DNA from: an uncultured Roseburia sp.
GTDB lineage: Bacteria > Bacillota > Clostridia > Lachnospirales > Lachnospiraceae
Length of the DNA: 36,753 nucleotides
Assembly: GCA_930989305.1 (NCBI GenBank)
Contig: CAKNLF010000013.1
Coordinates: 1-36,753 of the forward strand
Direction of reading: 5' to 3'
The notes under the pieces were generated by a model. That model was not told where the DNA came from. It was given only the letters and a program-made list of their open reading frames with translations, and ran no database searches. Every line of letters begins with the position of its first letter. Position 1 is the first letter of the stretch. Positions 25,831 to 35,888 of this stretch are shown here, piece by piece. Both the position numbers and the translations under genes were made by a program.

Positions 25831-27582
25831 ATGGTAAAACGAAAGCACAGGATCAAGATCCTGGCTCTGATAGCGGGACTGCTCCTTTGCGGTTTTTTGT
25901 TTCTGATGAATCAGATGCAGTCAGCCGCTACAGACTATGGAGATAAATCAGTAGTATATAAATACGAGCTTACAGATTTTTTAAAAATTGCCGATCTGGA
26001 TGCGGAGGAATCTTCTCAGATCCTTCTGCCCAGACTTTCCGGAGTGCTGACTGCAGGCGATGAGAAAACAATATTTGATACGCTGGGATTTTCCCGGCTT
26101 TATGAAGAAAAGGAAGATACAGGGGATAAAGCGCCTCTGACCAGACAACAGTGGTGCGCGGATTATGAGAAACTGATAAAGGGCCTGGGCAGGGATGACA
26201 TTCAGACCATTACTATCCAATATCAGGGGGCTGTGCCGGGAGAAGACAGGATCATTACGGACAGCGGAAATTATAATACCACTTTGCCGGAGGATTTCTG
26301 GATTTATGGAAATACCTACGTTGTGTATGCCTCAGACAACGATATATACGGCGTAAAAGAGGAAAAAGACACCGGTGAAAAGGAAGAAAAAAAGGTTTCG
26401 GAGCAGGCTGTTCAGCTGCTGCCGGAGAAGGTGAATGTGCTCCTTACCAACGACAACGGACAGAAGCCTTACCGGAAATCCTTTGAGGTGCTGTGCAAAA
26501 GCAAATGTACGCTAAAAGCAGGGGAAAAGTCCAAAACATTTAAAAAGGGCACAAGGTTCACGGCAAAAAATCTGGAAAAATATTTTGGAGACGGAGTGAC
26601 GTCCGTTACACTGACGCCGGAAAAAAACAGGACTCTTTATATGAAATGCGCGGATACGGGCAAATGGTCAGATCCATACAGAGGAACGGTGGAGATACAT
26701 AAAAATAAATCCGGCTGGTGGATCGTTAATACAGTCAGCACAGAAGAATATCTATACGGCGTAGTGCCCGGAGAAATGCCGGAAAGTTTTGAAACGGAAG
26801 CTTTGAAAGCACAGGCGGTATGCGCCAGGACTTTTGTCTGCGCCAGCGTGTCCGGTGATAAATATAAAAGCTACGGAGCCGATGTGGATGATTCGGTAAA
26901 CAGCCAGGTATATAATAAGAACGGGGAAAATAAAAAGACGACACAGGCTGTTGACGCTACAAAGGGCATGATCCTTACAGAAAAGGACAAAGAGACAGCT
27001 GCGGATATTTACTATTTTTCTTCTTCCTGCGGATTTACCTCCGGACTGGAAGCCTGGGGACAGACAGATAAGGCGCCGTCCTATCTGAAGAGCGTGACTA
27101 CGCTGGTAAAAAGTCAGAAGGTAAAAGACTGGGATAAATTTTTAAAGGAAACGGATCTGAAAGCTTATGACAGTCACAGCCGTTATTTCAGATGGAAGGC
27201 CTATGTGACCCTGCCCGATGGATATTCGATTTCCATTGCGAAGCGGGAAAGCAGCGGAGTGGTGACAGATCTTGTTTATAAGAAAGGAAAGAAAACAAGG
27301 CATGTAAAAACGGAAAACAAGATCCGGCAGGATCTGGGAAAATACATGGTCAAGATCACAGACGCCAGGGGAAAGACTCAGACAAATATAACAATGCTTC
27401 CAAGCGCTTTTTTCACAATTGAAAAGGAAAAGGGGCAAAGCTATGTGCTTTATGGCGGCGGATACGGACACGGAATCGGTATGAGCCAGTACGGAGCGGA
27501 CGGCATGGCGTCCCGGGGCAGCACTTATAAGGAAATTCTGGAGTATTATTTTCCAGGGATCACTCTGACAAAATCTTCCTGA
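25831..27582 (+). CDS. SpoIID/LytB domain protein
   Basis: This 583-aa secreted or membrane-anchored protein has an N-terminal helix (residues 8-26) and no cleavage site I can place confidently. The C-terminal SpoIID domain (about 290-580) has VSTEEYLYGVVPGEMP, EALKAQAVCARTF and GYGHGIGMSQYGA. SpoIID-type proteins act on peptidoglycan during engulfment or as amidase activators. About 250 residues of unknown extracellular sequence precede the domain, with a Lys/Glu-rich stretch near 175-190, so this is probably a LytB-like paralogue rather than the sporulation SpoIID. Confidence 0.88.
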   Translation: MVKRKHRIKILALIAGLLLCGFLFLMNQMQSAATDYGDKSVVYKYELTDFLKIADLDAEESSQILLPRLSGVLTAGDEKTIFDTLGFSRLYEEKEDTGDKAPLTRQQWCADYEKLIKGLGRDDIQTITIQYQGAVPGEDRIITDSGNYNTTLPEDFWIYGNTYVVYASDNDIYGVKEEKDTGEKEEKKVSEQAVQLLPEKVNVLLTNDNGQKPYRKSFEVLCKSKCTLKAGEKSKTFKKGTRFTAKNLEKYFGDGVTSVTLTPEKNRTLYMKCADTGKWSDPYRGTVEIHKNKSGWWIVNTVSTEEYLYGVVPGEMPESFETEALKAQAVCARTFVCASVSGDKYKSYGADVDDSVNSQVYNKNGENKKTTQAVDATKGMILTEKDKETAADIYYFSSSCGFTSGLEAWGQTDKAPSYLKSVTTLVKSQKVKDWDKFLKETDLKAYDSHSRYFRWKAYVTLPDGYSISIAKRESSGVVTDLVYKKGKKTRHVKTENKIRQDLGKYMVKITDARGKTQTNITMLPSAFFTIEKEKGQSYVLYGGGYGHGIGMSQYGADGMASRGSTYKEILEYYFPGITLTKSS

Positions 27583-27747
27583 TAAGGCATGGAAAACTGT
27601 CCTCAGAGAAAAAAATGTTGTATAAGATATAAAATCATGGTAATCTTGTTTATTGAACGGTAAAATTATTGTAAAGTTCTGTTCAGTAAACAGCGCTGGC
27701 CTGTAAGAGGGAAAGTGCTGCTCTTAACGAGAGAGGTTTCATGAAAA

Positions 27748-28620
27748 ATGAAAAGATACGTTCCGATCATACGGTTTTTCCTGGATAAACTGAAGAGAGA
27801 CAATGTAGGCGCTTATGCGGGGCAGGCAACTTTGTTTATTATTATGTCTGTAATCCCCTTTCTGCTGGTGCTGACTTATCTGATGCGTTTCACTCCGGTA
27901 ACGGAAAGCGTGGTATTAAATGCCATAGAAAAAGTGGCGCCCGGAATGGTAGCTCCCTATCTGGTAAGTATCCTGGATGAAGTATACAACAATTCCGGTA
28001 AACTGCTGGTGGCGGCTATTATCATCGCGGTATATTCTTCCGCGAAAGCGGTGCAGAGTCTCCGGTACGGACTGAATATCGTCTATGATATTTATGAGAC
28101 CCGTAACTGGTTTGTGCTGCGGCTGCGGGCAATGCTGGAAACATTTACTCTGATCCTGATCATGATCCTGCTGATGGTAATGCTCGTATTCGGACAGCGG
28201 ATCCAGGATGTGCTGGTACAGCATGCCCCCATTGTGTCCATTGTGACAGATTGGATCCTACGGCTGCGGTTTGTTATTATATTCCTGTTTTTGATCGCGT
28301 TTTTCGCTTTTATCTACAAGGTAATCCCAAACAGGAAGGCTTCCTTTAGGAGCCAGCTGGTGGGCGCGGTAGGATGCGCCGCCGCATGGTATGTATTTAC
28401 CTTCGGACTTTCCATCTATGTAAACTATTTCCGGGGATTTTCTTTATACGGAAGTCTGACCACATTGCTGTTGATGATGTTCTGGCTGTATATCTGTATG
28501 TACATTTTTATGGTATGCGGCGAAGTGAACAATGTATTTGAGGTAATCTGGCTGGAGATCAAAGAAGCGAGAGAAAAGAAAAAACTGCAGAAATTACGGG
28601 AAAAACAGAATAAAATGTGA
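27748..28620 (+). CDS. YihY/BrkB family inner-membrane protein
   Basis: This 290-aa protein has about six membrane helices and the family features: an N-terminal KRDNVGAYAGQATLFIIMSVIP, and a later KVIPNRKASFRSQLVGAV block. YihY-type proteins are often mislabelled ribonuclease BN; their role in bacteria is unclear. The C-terminus is a basic coiled segment (REKKKLQKLREKQNK). It is probably monocistronic, as the Phe T-box leader follows. Confidence 0.88.
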   Translation: MKRYVPIIRFFLDKLKRDNVGAYAGQATLFIIMSVIPFLLVLTYLMRFTPVTESVVLNAIEKVAPGMVAPYLVSILDEVYNNSGKLLVAAIIIAVYSSAKAVQSLRYGLNIVYDIYETRNWFVLRLRAMLETFTLILIMILLMVMLVFGQRIQDVLVQHAPIVSIVTDWILRLRFVIIFLFLIAFFAFIYKVIPNRKASFRSQLVGAVGCAAAWYVFTFGLSIYVNYFRGFSLYGSLTTLLLMMFWLYICMYIFMVCGEVNNVFEVIWLEIKEAREKKKLQKLREKQNKM

Positions 28621-28669
28621 TTTTTACTTGAAGAAGGAAAAATGCTGTGCTAAAATATTCAGCAGATTG

Positions 28670-28930
28670 CAATATGGTAAAAGCCTGGATGGTGCACAGT
28701 AGACAGTGGCGAGAATGACAGAGAGGGATACACCGGCTGAAAGTTTCCCATGGCATTGTCGAATTTCACACCGGAGCTTCAGTTCTGATAGGAGTTAGGT
28801 TTTAACAGATCTGATAGGAACTGACGTTGCATACACGTTACGTATGAAGAGCGCTTATATGACAGATATAAGAAGCAGGGTGGTAACGCGGATATGACTT
28901 CGTCCCTAATGGGGGGCGGAGTCTTTTTTA
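28670..28930 (+). promoter_or_regulatory. Phe T-box riboswitch controlling pheST
   Basis: The T-box core AGGGTGGTAACGCGG (28877-28891) is intact; its TGGT segment pairs with the uncharged tRNA acceptor end. A Stem I with an AGA-rich bulge lies upstream, and a UUC codon (28765-28767) followed by A is the likely specifier for tRNA-Phe. The terminator is 28896-28928. Uncharged tRNA-Phe would promote readthrough into pheS, pheT and perhaps queA. The leader promoter was not identified with confidence. Confidence 0.92.
28896..28930 (+). terminator. T-box regulated terminator
   Basis: GACTTCGTCCC (28896-28906) pairs with GGGGGGCGGAGTC (28911-28923), with T6 after it. Confidence 0.88.
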
Positions 28931-28966
28931 TTTCACAGGAAAGTGATATCTGAGAGGAGATTTTAA

Positions 28967-29986
28967 ATGAAAGAAAAATTGCAGAAAATCAGAGAGGCAG
29001 CGGTTGCGGCTATGGATCAGGCGGAGGATCTGACACAATTAAATGAGATCAGAGTTGCTTATCTTGGCAAAAAAGGTGAACTGACTGCTGTTTTAAAAGG
29101 AATGAAAGAGGTAGCCCCTGAGGACAGACCCGCAGTGGGACAAATGGTAAATGAAACAAGAGAAGTCCTGGAGCAGAAGCTGGAAGAAACGAAAAAGAAA
29201 ATGGAAGCGAAAGCTCTGGAACAGCGCCTGAAGGATGAAGTGATCGATGTAACCCTTCCGGCAAAGAAAAATAAAGTGGGACACAGCCATCCCAATACTG
29301 TTGCACTGGAAGAAGTAGAGCGGATTTTTGTGGGAATGGGTTATGAAGTAGTGGAAGGTCCGGAAGTAGAATATGATTACTATAACTTTGAGGCTTTAAA
29401 TATTCCGGAAAATCATCCGGCCAAGGACGAACAGGATACTTTTTATATTAATGACAAGATCGTGCTCCGTACCCAGACATCTCCGGTACAGGTACGTATG
29501 ATGGAACAGGGGAAACTGCCGATCCGTGTGATCGCTCCGGGAAGAGTATTCCGATCCGATGAAGTGGACGCTACCCATTCTCCTTCTTTCCATCAGATCG
29601 AAGGACTTGTAATTGACAGGAACGTAACCTTTGCGGATCTGAAAGGAACACTGGAAGAATTTGCTAGAGAGATGTTCGGACCGGAGACAAAAGTAAAATT
29701 CCGGCCCCATCATTTCCCCTTTACAGAGCCCAGTGCGGAAGTGGACGTAACCTGTTTTAAATGCGGCGGGAAAGGATGCCGGTTCTGCAAAGGCGAGGGA
29801 TGGATTGAGATCCTGGGATGCGGTATGGTACACCCGCATGTGCTGGAAATGAGCGGGATCGATCCGAAAGAGTATACCGGCTTTGCTTTCGGTGTAGGCC
29901 TGGAACGTATTGCTCTGCTGAAATATGAGATTGATGATATGCGTCTGCTGTATGAAAATGACGACCGGTTCCTGAAACAGTTCTAG
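28967..29986 (+). CDS. pheS: Phenylalanine-tRNA ligase alpha subunit
   Basis: This 339-aa class II synthetase subunit has the N-terminal coiled-coil arm (residues 1-85), the FRSDEVDATHSPSFHQIEG motif 2 region and GFAFGVGLERIALLKY (motif 3). A cysteine-rich insertion, CFKCGGKGCRFC, is typical of this branch. It forms a heterotetramer with PheT. It lies directly after the Phe T-box, with GAGGAG before the ATG. Confidence 0.97.
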   Translation: MKEKLQKIREAAVAAMDQAEDLTQLNEIRVAYLGKKGELTAVLKGMKEVAPEDRPAVGQMVNETREVLEQKLEETKKKMEAKALEQRLKDEVIDVTLPAKKNKVGHSHPNTVALEEVERIFVGMGYEVVEGPEVEYDYYNFEALNIPENHPAKDEQDTFYINDKIVLRTQTSPVQVRMMEQGKLPIRVIAPGRVFRSDEVDATHSPSFHQIEGLVIDRNVTFADLKGTLEEFAREMFGPETKVKFRPHHFPFTEPSAEVDVTCFKCGGKGCRFCKGEGWIEILGCGMVHPHVLEMSGIDPKEYTGFAFGVGLERIALLKYEIDDMRLLYENDDRFLKQF

Positions 29987-30071
29987 GTTTTGATTTGGAA
30001 ACGGTAAAAGGAAGCCGCGATGTATTTTTGTTCCTGCAGCAATAGATTTGAGACAATAAGGAGAAAGAAAA

Positions 30072-32489
30072 ATGACAACTTCATTATCATGGATAAAAGC
30101 ATATGTGCCGGATCTGGATGTGGACCCCAGAGAATATATGGACGCAATGACCCTGTCCGGTTCAAAAGTAGAAGGATATAAGAAACTGGACGAAGATCTG
30201 GATAAGATCGTGATCGGACAGGTAGAAAAAATAGAAGCTCATCCGGACGCGGACAAACTGGTTGTCTGCCAGGTCAATGTGGGAAGCGAAAAAGTTCAGA
30301 TTGTAACCGGAGCGCCCAATGTATTTGAGGGAGCGAAAGTGCCGGTTGTACTGGATGGAGGAAAAGTGGCAGGAGGTCATGACGGAAGTCTGACTCCGGG
30401 CGGAATCAAGATCAAAAAAGGGAAGCTTAGAGGGATAGAATCCTGTGGAATGATGTGTTCCATTGAAGAACTTGGTTCATCCAGAGACTATTATCCTGCG
30501 GCTCCGGAGGAAGGGCTGTATATTCTGCCTGAGGATGCGCCCATTGGAGAAAGCGCGGTAAGCTATCTGGGACTTGACGATACGGTAGTGGAATATGAAA
30601 TCACATCCAATCGTGTGGACTGTTTCAGTGTACTTGGAATTGCCAGAGAAGCAGCGGCAACTTTTGATAAAGCCTTTGTGCCTCCGGTTGTAAAAGAAAC
30701 AGGAAACGAAGAAAAAGCTTCTGATTATATAAAAGTCTCTATTGAGGATGACGATCTTTGTTCCAGATATGTGGCAAGGGTGGTAAAAAATATAAAAATC
30801 GGTCCTTCACCGGCGTGGATGCAGCACAGACTTGCGGCTCATGGAATTCGTCCCATCAACAATATTGTAGATATTACCAATTATGTTATGGAAGAATACG
30901 GGCAGCCCATGCATGCATATGATATGCGGACTATCGCAGGCAATGAGATCATTGTGCGCCGGGCGAAAAAAGGCGAAACTTTTGTAACTCTGGACGGACA
31001 GGAACGGAAATTGGATGACAGTATCCTGATGATCTGTGATGGAGAGAAAGCCGTTGGCATGGCCGGTATCATGGGAGGGGAGAACTCCATGATCACAGAC
31101 GATGTAACGGAAATGCTTTTTGAAGCGGCATGCTTTAACGGGACTAACATCCGTCTTTCCAGCAAGAAAGTGGGACTGCGTACAGACGCTTCCAGTAAAT
31201 TTGAAAAGGGGCTGGATCCAAACAATGCTATGGAAGCCATCAACCGGGCATGTCAGCTGGTAGAAGAACTGGGAGCCGGCGAAGTGGTAGGAGGCGCAGT
31301 AGACGTATATCCCCGGGTGAGAACAGGAAACCGGGTAAAATTTGATCCGGACTGGATCAACCGTCTGCTTGGCACGGACATTCCGGCGGAAACTATGATC
31401 GGCTATTTCAAAAAGATCGACTTGGGATATGATCCGGAAACAAGGGAAGTGATCGTACCGTCCTGGCGTCAGGATCTGGAGCGGGAAGCGGATCTGGCAG
31501 AAGAAGTGGCCAGATTTTACGGATATGATAATATTCCGACTACGCTGCCAAGAGGAGAAGCCACAGCAGGCAAACTTTCCTTTAAACTCCGTGTAGAGGA
31601 AAAAGTAAGAGAAGTAGCCCGCTTCTGCGGATTCAGTCAGGGAATGTGCTATTCTTTTGAAAGTCCGAAAGTATTTGATAAACTGCTCCTTCCGCAGGAC
31701 AGTTCCTTAAGAAAGACGGTAGTGATTTCCAATCCTCTGGGGGAGGACTTCAGCATTATGCGGACTACGCCGCTGAACGGGATACTTACATCGCTGTCTA
31801 CAAACTTCAACCGTCGAAACAAAGATGTGCGCCTGTATGAACTGGGCAATATCTATATCCCGAAACAGGTGCCTGTAACAGAACTGCCGGAAGAACGGAT
31901 GCAGCTCACTCTTGGCATGTACGGAGAAGGGGATTTCTTTACTATGAAAGGCGTTGTGGAGGAAATCCTTGACGCCGTTGGTATGAAGGGACTGACCGTC
32001 TATGATCCGAAATCAGGATATCCTTTCCTTCATCCGGGACGTCAGGCGGATATTGTATACGAGAATAAAGTTATCGGTTATCTGGGGGAAATCCACCCGA
32101 TCGTTGCGGGAAATTATTCCATTAAGGATAGAGTTTACGCAGCTGTGCTGGATATGCCGGAAATTGTCGCAAGGGCAACTTTTGATAAAAAATACGAAGG
32201 TATCGCAAAATACCCTGCTGTCGCAAGGGATCTCAGTTTGGTAGTGCCGAAAAATGTGCTGGCGGGAGAAATTGAAGAGGTATTTCGTCAGAGAGGCGGA
32301 AAGATACTGGAAAGCTGCAGATTGTTTGACATTTACGAAGGCTCTCAGATACAGGAAGGTTTTAAATCACTGGCTTATACGCTGACCTTCCGGGCAAAAG
32401 ACAGAACGCTGGAAGAAGCGGATATCGCTGCCGTAATGAAAAAGATCATGAACGGTTTGTCTCAGTTGGATATTGAGCTGCGGCAATAG
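30072..32489 (+). CDS. pheT: Phenylalanine-tRNA ligase beta subunit
   Basis: This 805-aa subunit has, in order, an EMAP-type tRNA-binding domain (about 40-150), B3/B4 editing domain (about 210-370), B5 and the FDX-ACB anticodon-binding end (about 715-805). It pairs with PheS. The gap to pheS is 85 bases without a visible gene or terminator, so the pair shares the T-box transcript. queA follows after 9 bases. Confidence 0.97.
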   Translation: MTTSLSWIKAYVPDLDVDPREYMDAMTLSGSKVEGYKKLDEDLDKIVIGQVEKIEAHPDADKLVVCQVNVGSEKVQIVTGAPNVFEGAKVPVVLDGGKVAGGHDGSLTPGGIKIKKGKLRGIESCGMMCSIEELGSSRDYYPAAPEEGLYILPEDAPIGESAVSYLGLDDTVVEYEITSNRVDCFSVLGIAREAAATFDKAFVPPVVKETGNEEKASDYIKVSIEDDDLCSRYVARVVKNIKIGPSPAWMQHRLAAHGIRPINNIVDITNYVMEEYGQPMHAYDMRTIAGNEIIVRRAKKGETFVTLDGQERKLDDSILMICDGEKAVGMAGIMGGENSMITDDVTEMLFEAACFNGTNIRLSSKKVGLRTDASSKFEKGLDPNNAMEAINRACQLVEELGAGEVVGGAVDVYPRVRTGNRVKFDPDWINRLLGTDIPAETMIGYFKKIDLGYDPETREVIVPSWRQDLEREADLAEEVARFYGYDNIPTTLPRGEATAGKLSFKLRVEEKVREVARFCGFSQGMCYSFESPKVFDKLLLPQDSSLRKTVVISNPLGEDFSIMRTTPLNGILTSLSTNFNRRNKDVRLYELGNIYIPKQVPVTELPEERMQLTLGMYGEGDFFTMKGVVEEILDAVGMKGLTVYDPKSGYPFLHPGRQADIVYENKVIGYLGEIHPIVAGNYSIKDRVYAAVLDMPEIVARATFDKKYEGIAKYPAVARDLSLVVPKNVLAGEIEEVFRQRGGKILESCRLFDIYEGSQIQEGFKSLAYTLTFRAKDRTLEEADIAAVMKKIMNGLSQLDIELRQ

Positions 32490-32498
32490 GAGATGGAC

Positions 32499-33524
32499 AT
32501 GAACGTAAAAGATTTTTATTTTGATCTGCCAAAAGAGCAGATAGCCCAGGATCCTCTGGAGGACCGTTCCGCCTCCAGGCTTCTGGTGCTGGATAAAGAA
32601 ACCGGAAAATACGAACATAAAATATTTAAAGATATCATAGGATATCTGGAGCCGGGAGACTGTCTTGTTCTGAATAATACAAAAGTTATTCCCGCCCGTC
32701 TGTTTGGAGAGAAGGAGGGAACCCAGGCAAAAATTGAGATCCTGCTGCTGAAACGGAAAGAAAATGACGTATGGGAAACACTGGTAAAACCGGGGAAGAA
32801 AGCAAAACCCGGCACCAAGATCCTGTTTGGCGGGGGACTGCTGAAGGGAGAAGTACTGGAAGTGGTAGAGGAAGGAAACCGTCTGATCCGATTCCAGTAC
32901 GACGGCATTTTTGAAGAAATTCTGGATCAGCTGGGACAGATGCCGCTGCCTCCTTATATTACCCACCAGCTGGAGGACAAGAACCGTTATCAGACGGTAT
33001 ACGCAAAATACGACGGTTCCGCGGCAGCTCCTACCGCAGGTCTGCATTTTACGCCGGCTCTGCTGGAAGAAATTAGAAATAAAGGGGTGGATATTGCGGA
33101 AGTTACACTGCATGTAGGACTTGGCACATTTCGTCCTGTGAAAGTGGAAAATGTAACGGATCATCATATGCATTCGGAATATTTCATGATCAATGAAGAA
33201 GCGGCTGAAAAGATCAATCGTGCGAAAGAAAACGGGAAACGAGTGATCTGCGTGGGGACCACTAGCTGCCGGACCATTGAATCTGCGGCAGATGAGAAGG
33301 GCAGACTGAAAGCGTGCAGCGGCTGGACGGATATCTTTATCTATCCGGGTTACCGTTTTAAGATTCTGGATGCGCTGATTACAAATTTCCATTTGCCGGA
33401 ATCTACCCTGCTGATGCTGGTGTCCGCGCTGGCAGGAAGGGAACACATACTGGCAGCTTATGAGGAAGCAGTCAAACAGGGCTACCGATTTTTTTCCTTT
33501 GGCGACGCTATGTTCATCCAATAA
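32499..33524 (+). CDS. queA: S-adenosylmethionine:tRNA ribosyltransferase-isomerase
   Basis: This 341-aa enzyme adds the cyclopentene ring of queuosine to tRNA. It starts [20 protein letters not shown], the standard QueA N-terminus, and has [18 protein letters not shown] and [17 protein letters not shown] motifs. ATG 32499 has AGGAG 6 bases upstream; ATG 32493 abuts it and is rejected. It follows pheT closely and may be under T-box control, although its usual partner tgt is not in the window. Confidence 0.96.
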   Translation: MNVKDFYFDLPKEQIAQDPLEDRSASRLLVLDKETGKYEHKIFKDIIGYLEPGDCLVLNNTKVIPARLFGEKEGTQAKIEILLLKRKENDVWETLVKPGKKAKPGTKILFGGGLLKGEVLEVVEEGNRLIRFQYDGIFEEILDQLGQMPLPPYITHQLEDKNRYQTVYAKYDGSAAAPTAGLHFTPALLEEIRNKGVDIAEVTLHVGLGTFRPVKVENVTDHHMHSEYFMINEEAAEKINRAKENGKRVICVGTTSCRTIESAADEKGRLKACSGWTDIFIYPGYRFKILDALITNFHLPESTLLMLVSALAGREHILAAYEEAVKQGYRFFSFGDAMFIQ

Positions 33525-33555
33525 AATCATCTATAAAATATCTATGAAAATGATC

Positions 33556-33590
33556 AGATCCCGGAGAGGCAAAATGCTCCGGGATCTTTG
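33556..33590. terminator. Terminator between queA and the ABC permease
   Basis: AGATCCCGGAG (33556-33566) pairs with CTCCGGGATCT (33577-33587), an 11-pair perfect stem followed by TTG. The gene convergent with queA ends at 33591. Confidence 0.85.
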
Positions 33591-35888
33591 TCATATCTGC
33601 ATATTTCCTATGAGCCCCGTCCATCCATACAGCGGCCAGAGGGAAAACCATTTCATAATACTGATCCCCATTTGTGCCAAAACCAGCGGCACAGCCAATA
33701 CAAACAGGGCTAAAAACAGCGTTTGAAAATAATTTTTTCTCCATTTGGACAAAAACAGCACAACAGCGCAGATCAGTCCCGCCGCTGCCAGCTGGCTAAG
33801 GACTGCCAGTATGAAAAACAATAAAAGGGGCAGATTGACAGGAAAACTTCCGTATTGGGGAAGATTCTGTATGCCAGCCAAAATCTCACCCATGGGATAG
33901 AACGATGAAATCGACGCCCATCGAAAGAGCCAGGGCAGCAGCGTGATCGCGAAGCAGGCAGCGGTGCACACCATCCATTTTTGCCGGATGATCCGTTTCC
34001 TTCCCAACTTTGAGGCAGACAGAAGGTTCCAAAGTCCTTTGTTGTTTTCCATTGCCATTACATTTGCAAAAGCGAAACTGAAGCACAGAGAAAGCAGGAG
34101 AAGATTGATCAGAAAATCGTCATCCATTTGGCCGAAAAGATATAGGTATCCTGTATCATAGATAAAAACGCCGCCGTCTGACAAGATCCGTTCATATTGG
34201 GTCTGGATCTGCTGAAACCACGGATAAAAAGCCAATTCACTGTACCATGGTTCCTTCATGCTGTCCGCGGCATTTTCACTGATACTGCCATCCGCTGCCA
34301 TCTGATCGATCTGCTCAATCCGGGCAAATGCCTGATCGTAGCGTGCCTGTTCTGCCTTTACGGTGTTTTCCTTTTCAGGGGTAAGGTGCCCTTCTAAAGA
34401 GCGCATCATCTGCTGATAGTATTGCTCGCCGGCCGACGGCGTGTAGTCCTTTCCAAAAGCGTTCCCGCCCAGAAGTATGGCAAAGACCAGAAGGATCAAA
34501 AGAGCGCGATTGGCAATGAGGATTTTATATCCCTCATGACGAAATAAGCTGCTGTGAGGATGAAAGGGCAAATGAAAATGCCAGGAGGCTCGGGTTTTGT
34601 TCAGCGGGTCTGAATATCGAAACAGCAGCAAAACAGCAGCAATGCCTATGAAAAGCAAAAAGGCCAGCAGTATCAGGATACAGCCTGCGCGGCTGAAGGG
34701 AAATCCCATGATATCCAGGTTGAGGTATGTTCCAAACAAGGCATCTGTTCGGAGCATGGAAAAATAGGAAAGCTGTTTTAGCAAACACAGCCGGGAACCG
34801 GACGGGATGAAAGCATACAAGATCCAGTTCAGGCCTAAAAATCCGATTCCCACAAGCGGAGGGATGAAACTGCGGGAGCTGCAAAGGGCGCAGGCAGTCA
34901 GCAGTAAACCCAGCAGGAATACCGCGCCAATCTTTGCCAGCACACAAAGAAACAGGAATGCCGCCAGAGAGAGCGGAAAACTGCTTTCTATATAGGGAGA
35001 CAAAGATTGAAGGGATGCGGATAAATTGCCGAGCCCGGCCGTGCTGGCCACATAGATCAAATTGGAGCCGTAAAGGAGCAGGCAGATCACGCCGCCGTGG
35101 ATCAGCACGGCTGTAATCCTGGCTCCCATATCTGCCCATAGACCTCGTTTGGTGGAACGGGTAACAGCAAATAATCCCTTTCCCTTTTCTTCTGATATGA
35201 GCTGGCCGACGAAAAGAAAGACGGAAAGGAGAAGCAGCAGATCCGTTGCCGGGCTTTCCAGCGCCATTGTCATCCCCTTTGATGGGAACCAGAGGATATT
35301 TCCCGCAGAAAGTCCTGCATGGTCGGCGGCACTTTTGGCAATATTTCGGCTTCCGAAATTTTCTTCCGACGCAGAGGATTGGAAAATGGATATGCCGCCA
35401 AGCTGACTGCTGTGTTTCTGCACAGAAGCCAGATAATCATCATAGCCGGATACAGCGGAAATTTCGTCATACAGTTCATCGAGCAGAGTACGTTCCGCCG
35501 TCAGGGAATCTGTGTAGATCAGATAGTCCCCTGCGCGATAAAGCTTTTCGTATTTTTTATACAGATCGGAATTATTTTCCTTCAGCTGTTTTGCAAGGGA
35601 ATCTCCCGATTGGCTGCCTTGGCTGTAAAGACTGCGCACCTGCTCCACAAGAGAAAGCCCCTCCGCCTGTTCTTTCAGGCCGAGGATATAGGTAAGCTTT
35701 TCTTGTTCTGTCATGTCGGAAATATCCCGGTAGACAGCTTTGTAGGCGGAAAGGGGCGGTTCATCCTTCCCAGGCTGGTTTAAATACCACAAAAGAAACA
35801 GATTTACAAGAAGAAGCAGCAGCATGAGACTGAGAAAACTTCCTTTTTTCCAGACTTTTTGCAGTTCAAATCCTATGAGCGCTGTCAC
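33591..35888 (-). CDS. ABC-2 type permease, internally duplicated
   Basis: This 765-aa membrane protein starts at GTG (35888-35886) after AAAGGAGGGA; a longer frame to 35942 has no ribosome site. Two halves repeat one design: a membrane helix, a large outer helical segment, then several helices. The first half begins LIGFELQKVWKKGSF with MTEQEKLTYILGL outside; the second begins HEGYKILIANRALL with LTPEKENTVKAEQ outside. It overlaps the ATPase gene by 23 bases, so the two are coupled. Together they form an exporter, of unknown substrate, in the class often used for peptide or drug self-protection. Confidence 0.8.
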   Translation of the reverse strand: MTALIGFELQKVWKKGSFLSLMLLLLLVNLFLLWYLNQPGKDEPPLSAYKAVYRDISDMTEQEKLTYILGLKEQAEGLSLVEQVRSLYSQGSQSGDSLAKQLKENNSDLYKKYEKLYRAGDYLIYTDSLTAERTLLDELYDEISAVSGYDDYLASVQKHSSQLGGISIFQSSASEENFGSRNIAKSAADHAGLSAGNILWFPSKGMTMALESPATDLLLLLSVFLFVGQLISEEKGKGLFAVTRSTKRGLWADMGARITAVLIHGGVICLLLYGSNLIYVASTAGLGNLSASLQSLSPYIESSFPLSLAAFLFLCVLAKIGAVFLLGLLLTACALCSSRSFIPPLVGIGFLGLNWILYAFIPSGSRLCLLKQLSYFSMLRTDALFGTYLNLDIMGFPFSRAGCILILLAFLLFIGIAAVLLLFRYSDPLNKTRASWHFHLPFHPHSSLFRHEGYKILIANRALLILLVFAILLGGNAFGKDYTPSAGEQYYQQMMRSLEGHLTPEKENTVKAEQARYDQAFARIEQIDQMAADGSISENAADSMKEPWYSELAFYPWFQQIQTQYERILSDGGVFIYDTGYLYLFGQMDDDFLINLLLLSLCFSFAFANVMAMENNKGLWNLLSASKLGRKRIIRQKWMVCTAACFAITLLPWLFRWASISSFYPMGEILAGIQNLPQYGSFPVNLPLLLFFILAVLSQLAAAGLICAVVLFLSKWRKNYFQTLFLALFVLAVPLVLAQMGISIMKWFSLWPLYGWTGLIGNMQI

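Noticed and set aside
33541..33600. Possible small gene after queA
   Set aside because: The sequence is explained by a perfect terminator hairpin and the convergent permease stop.
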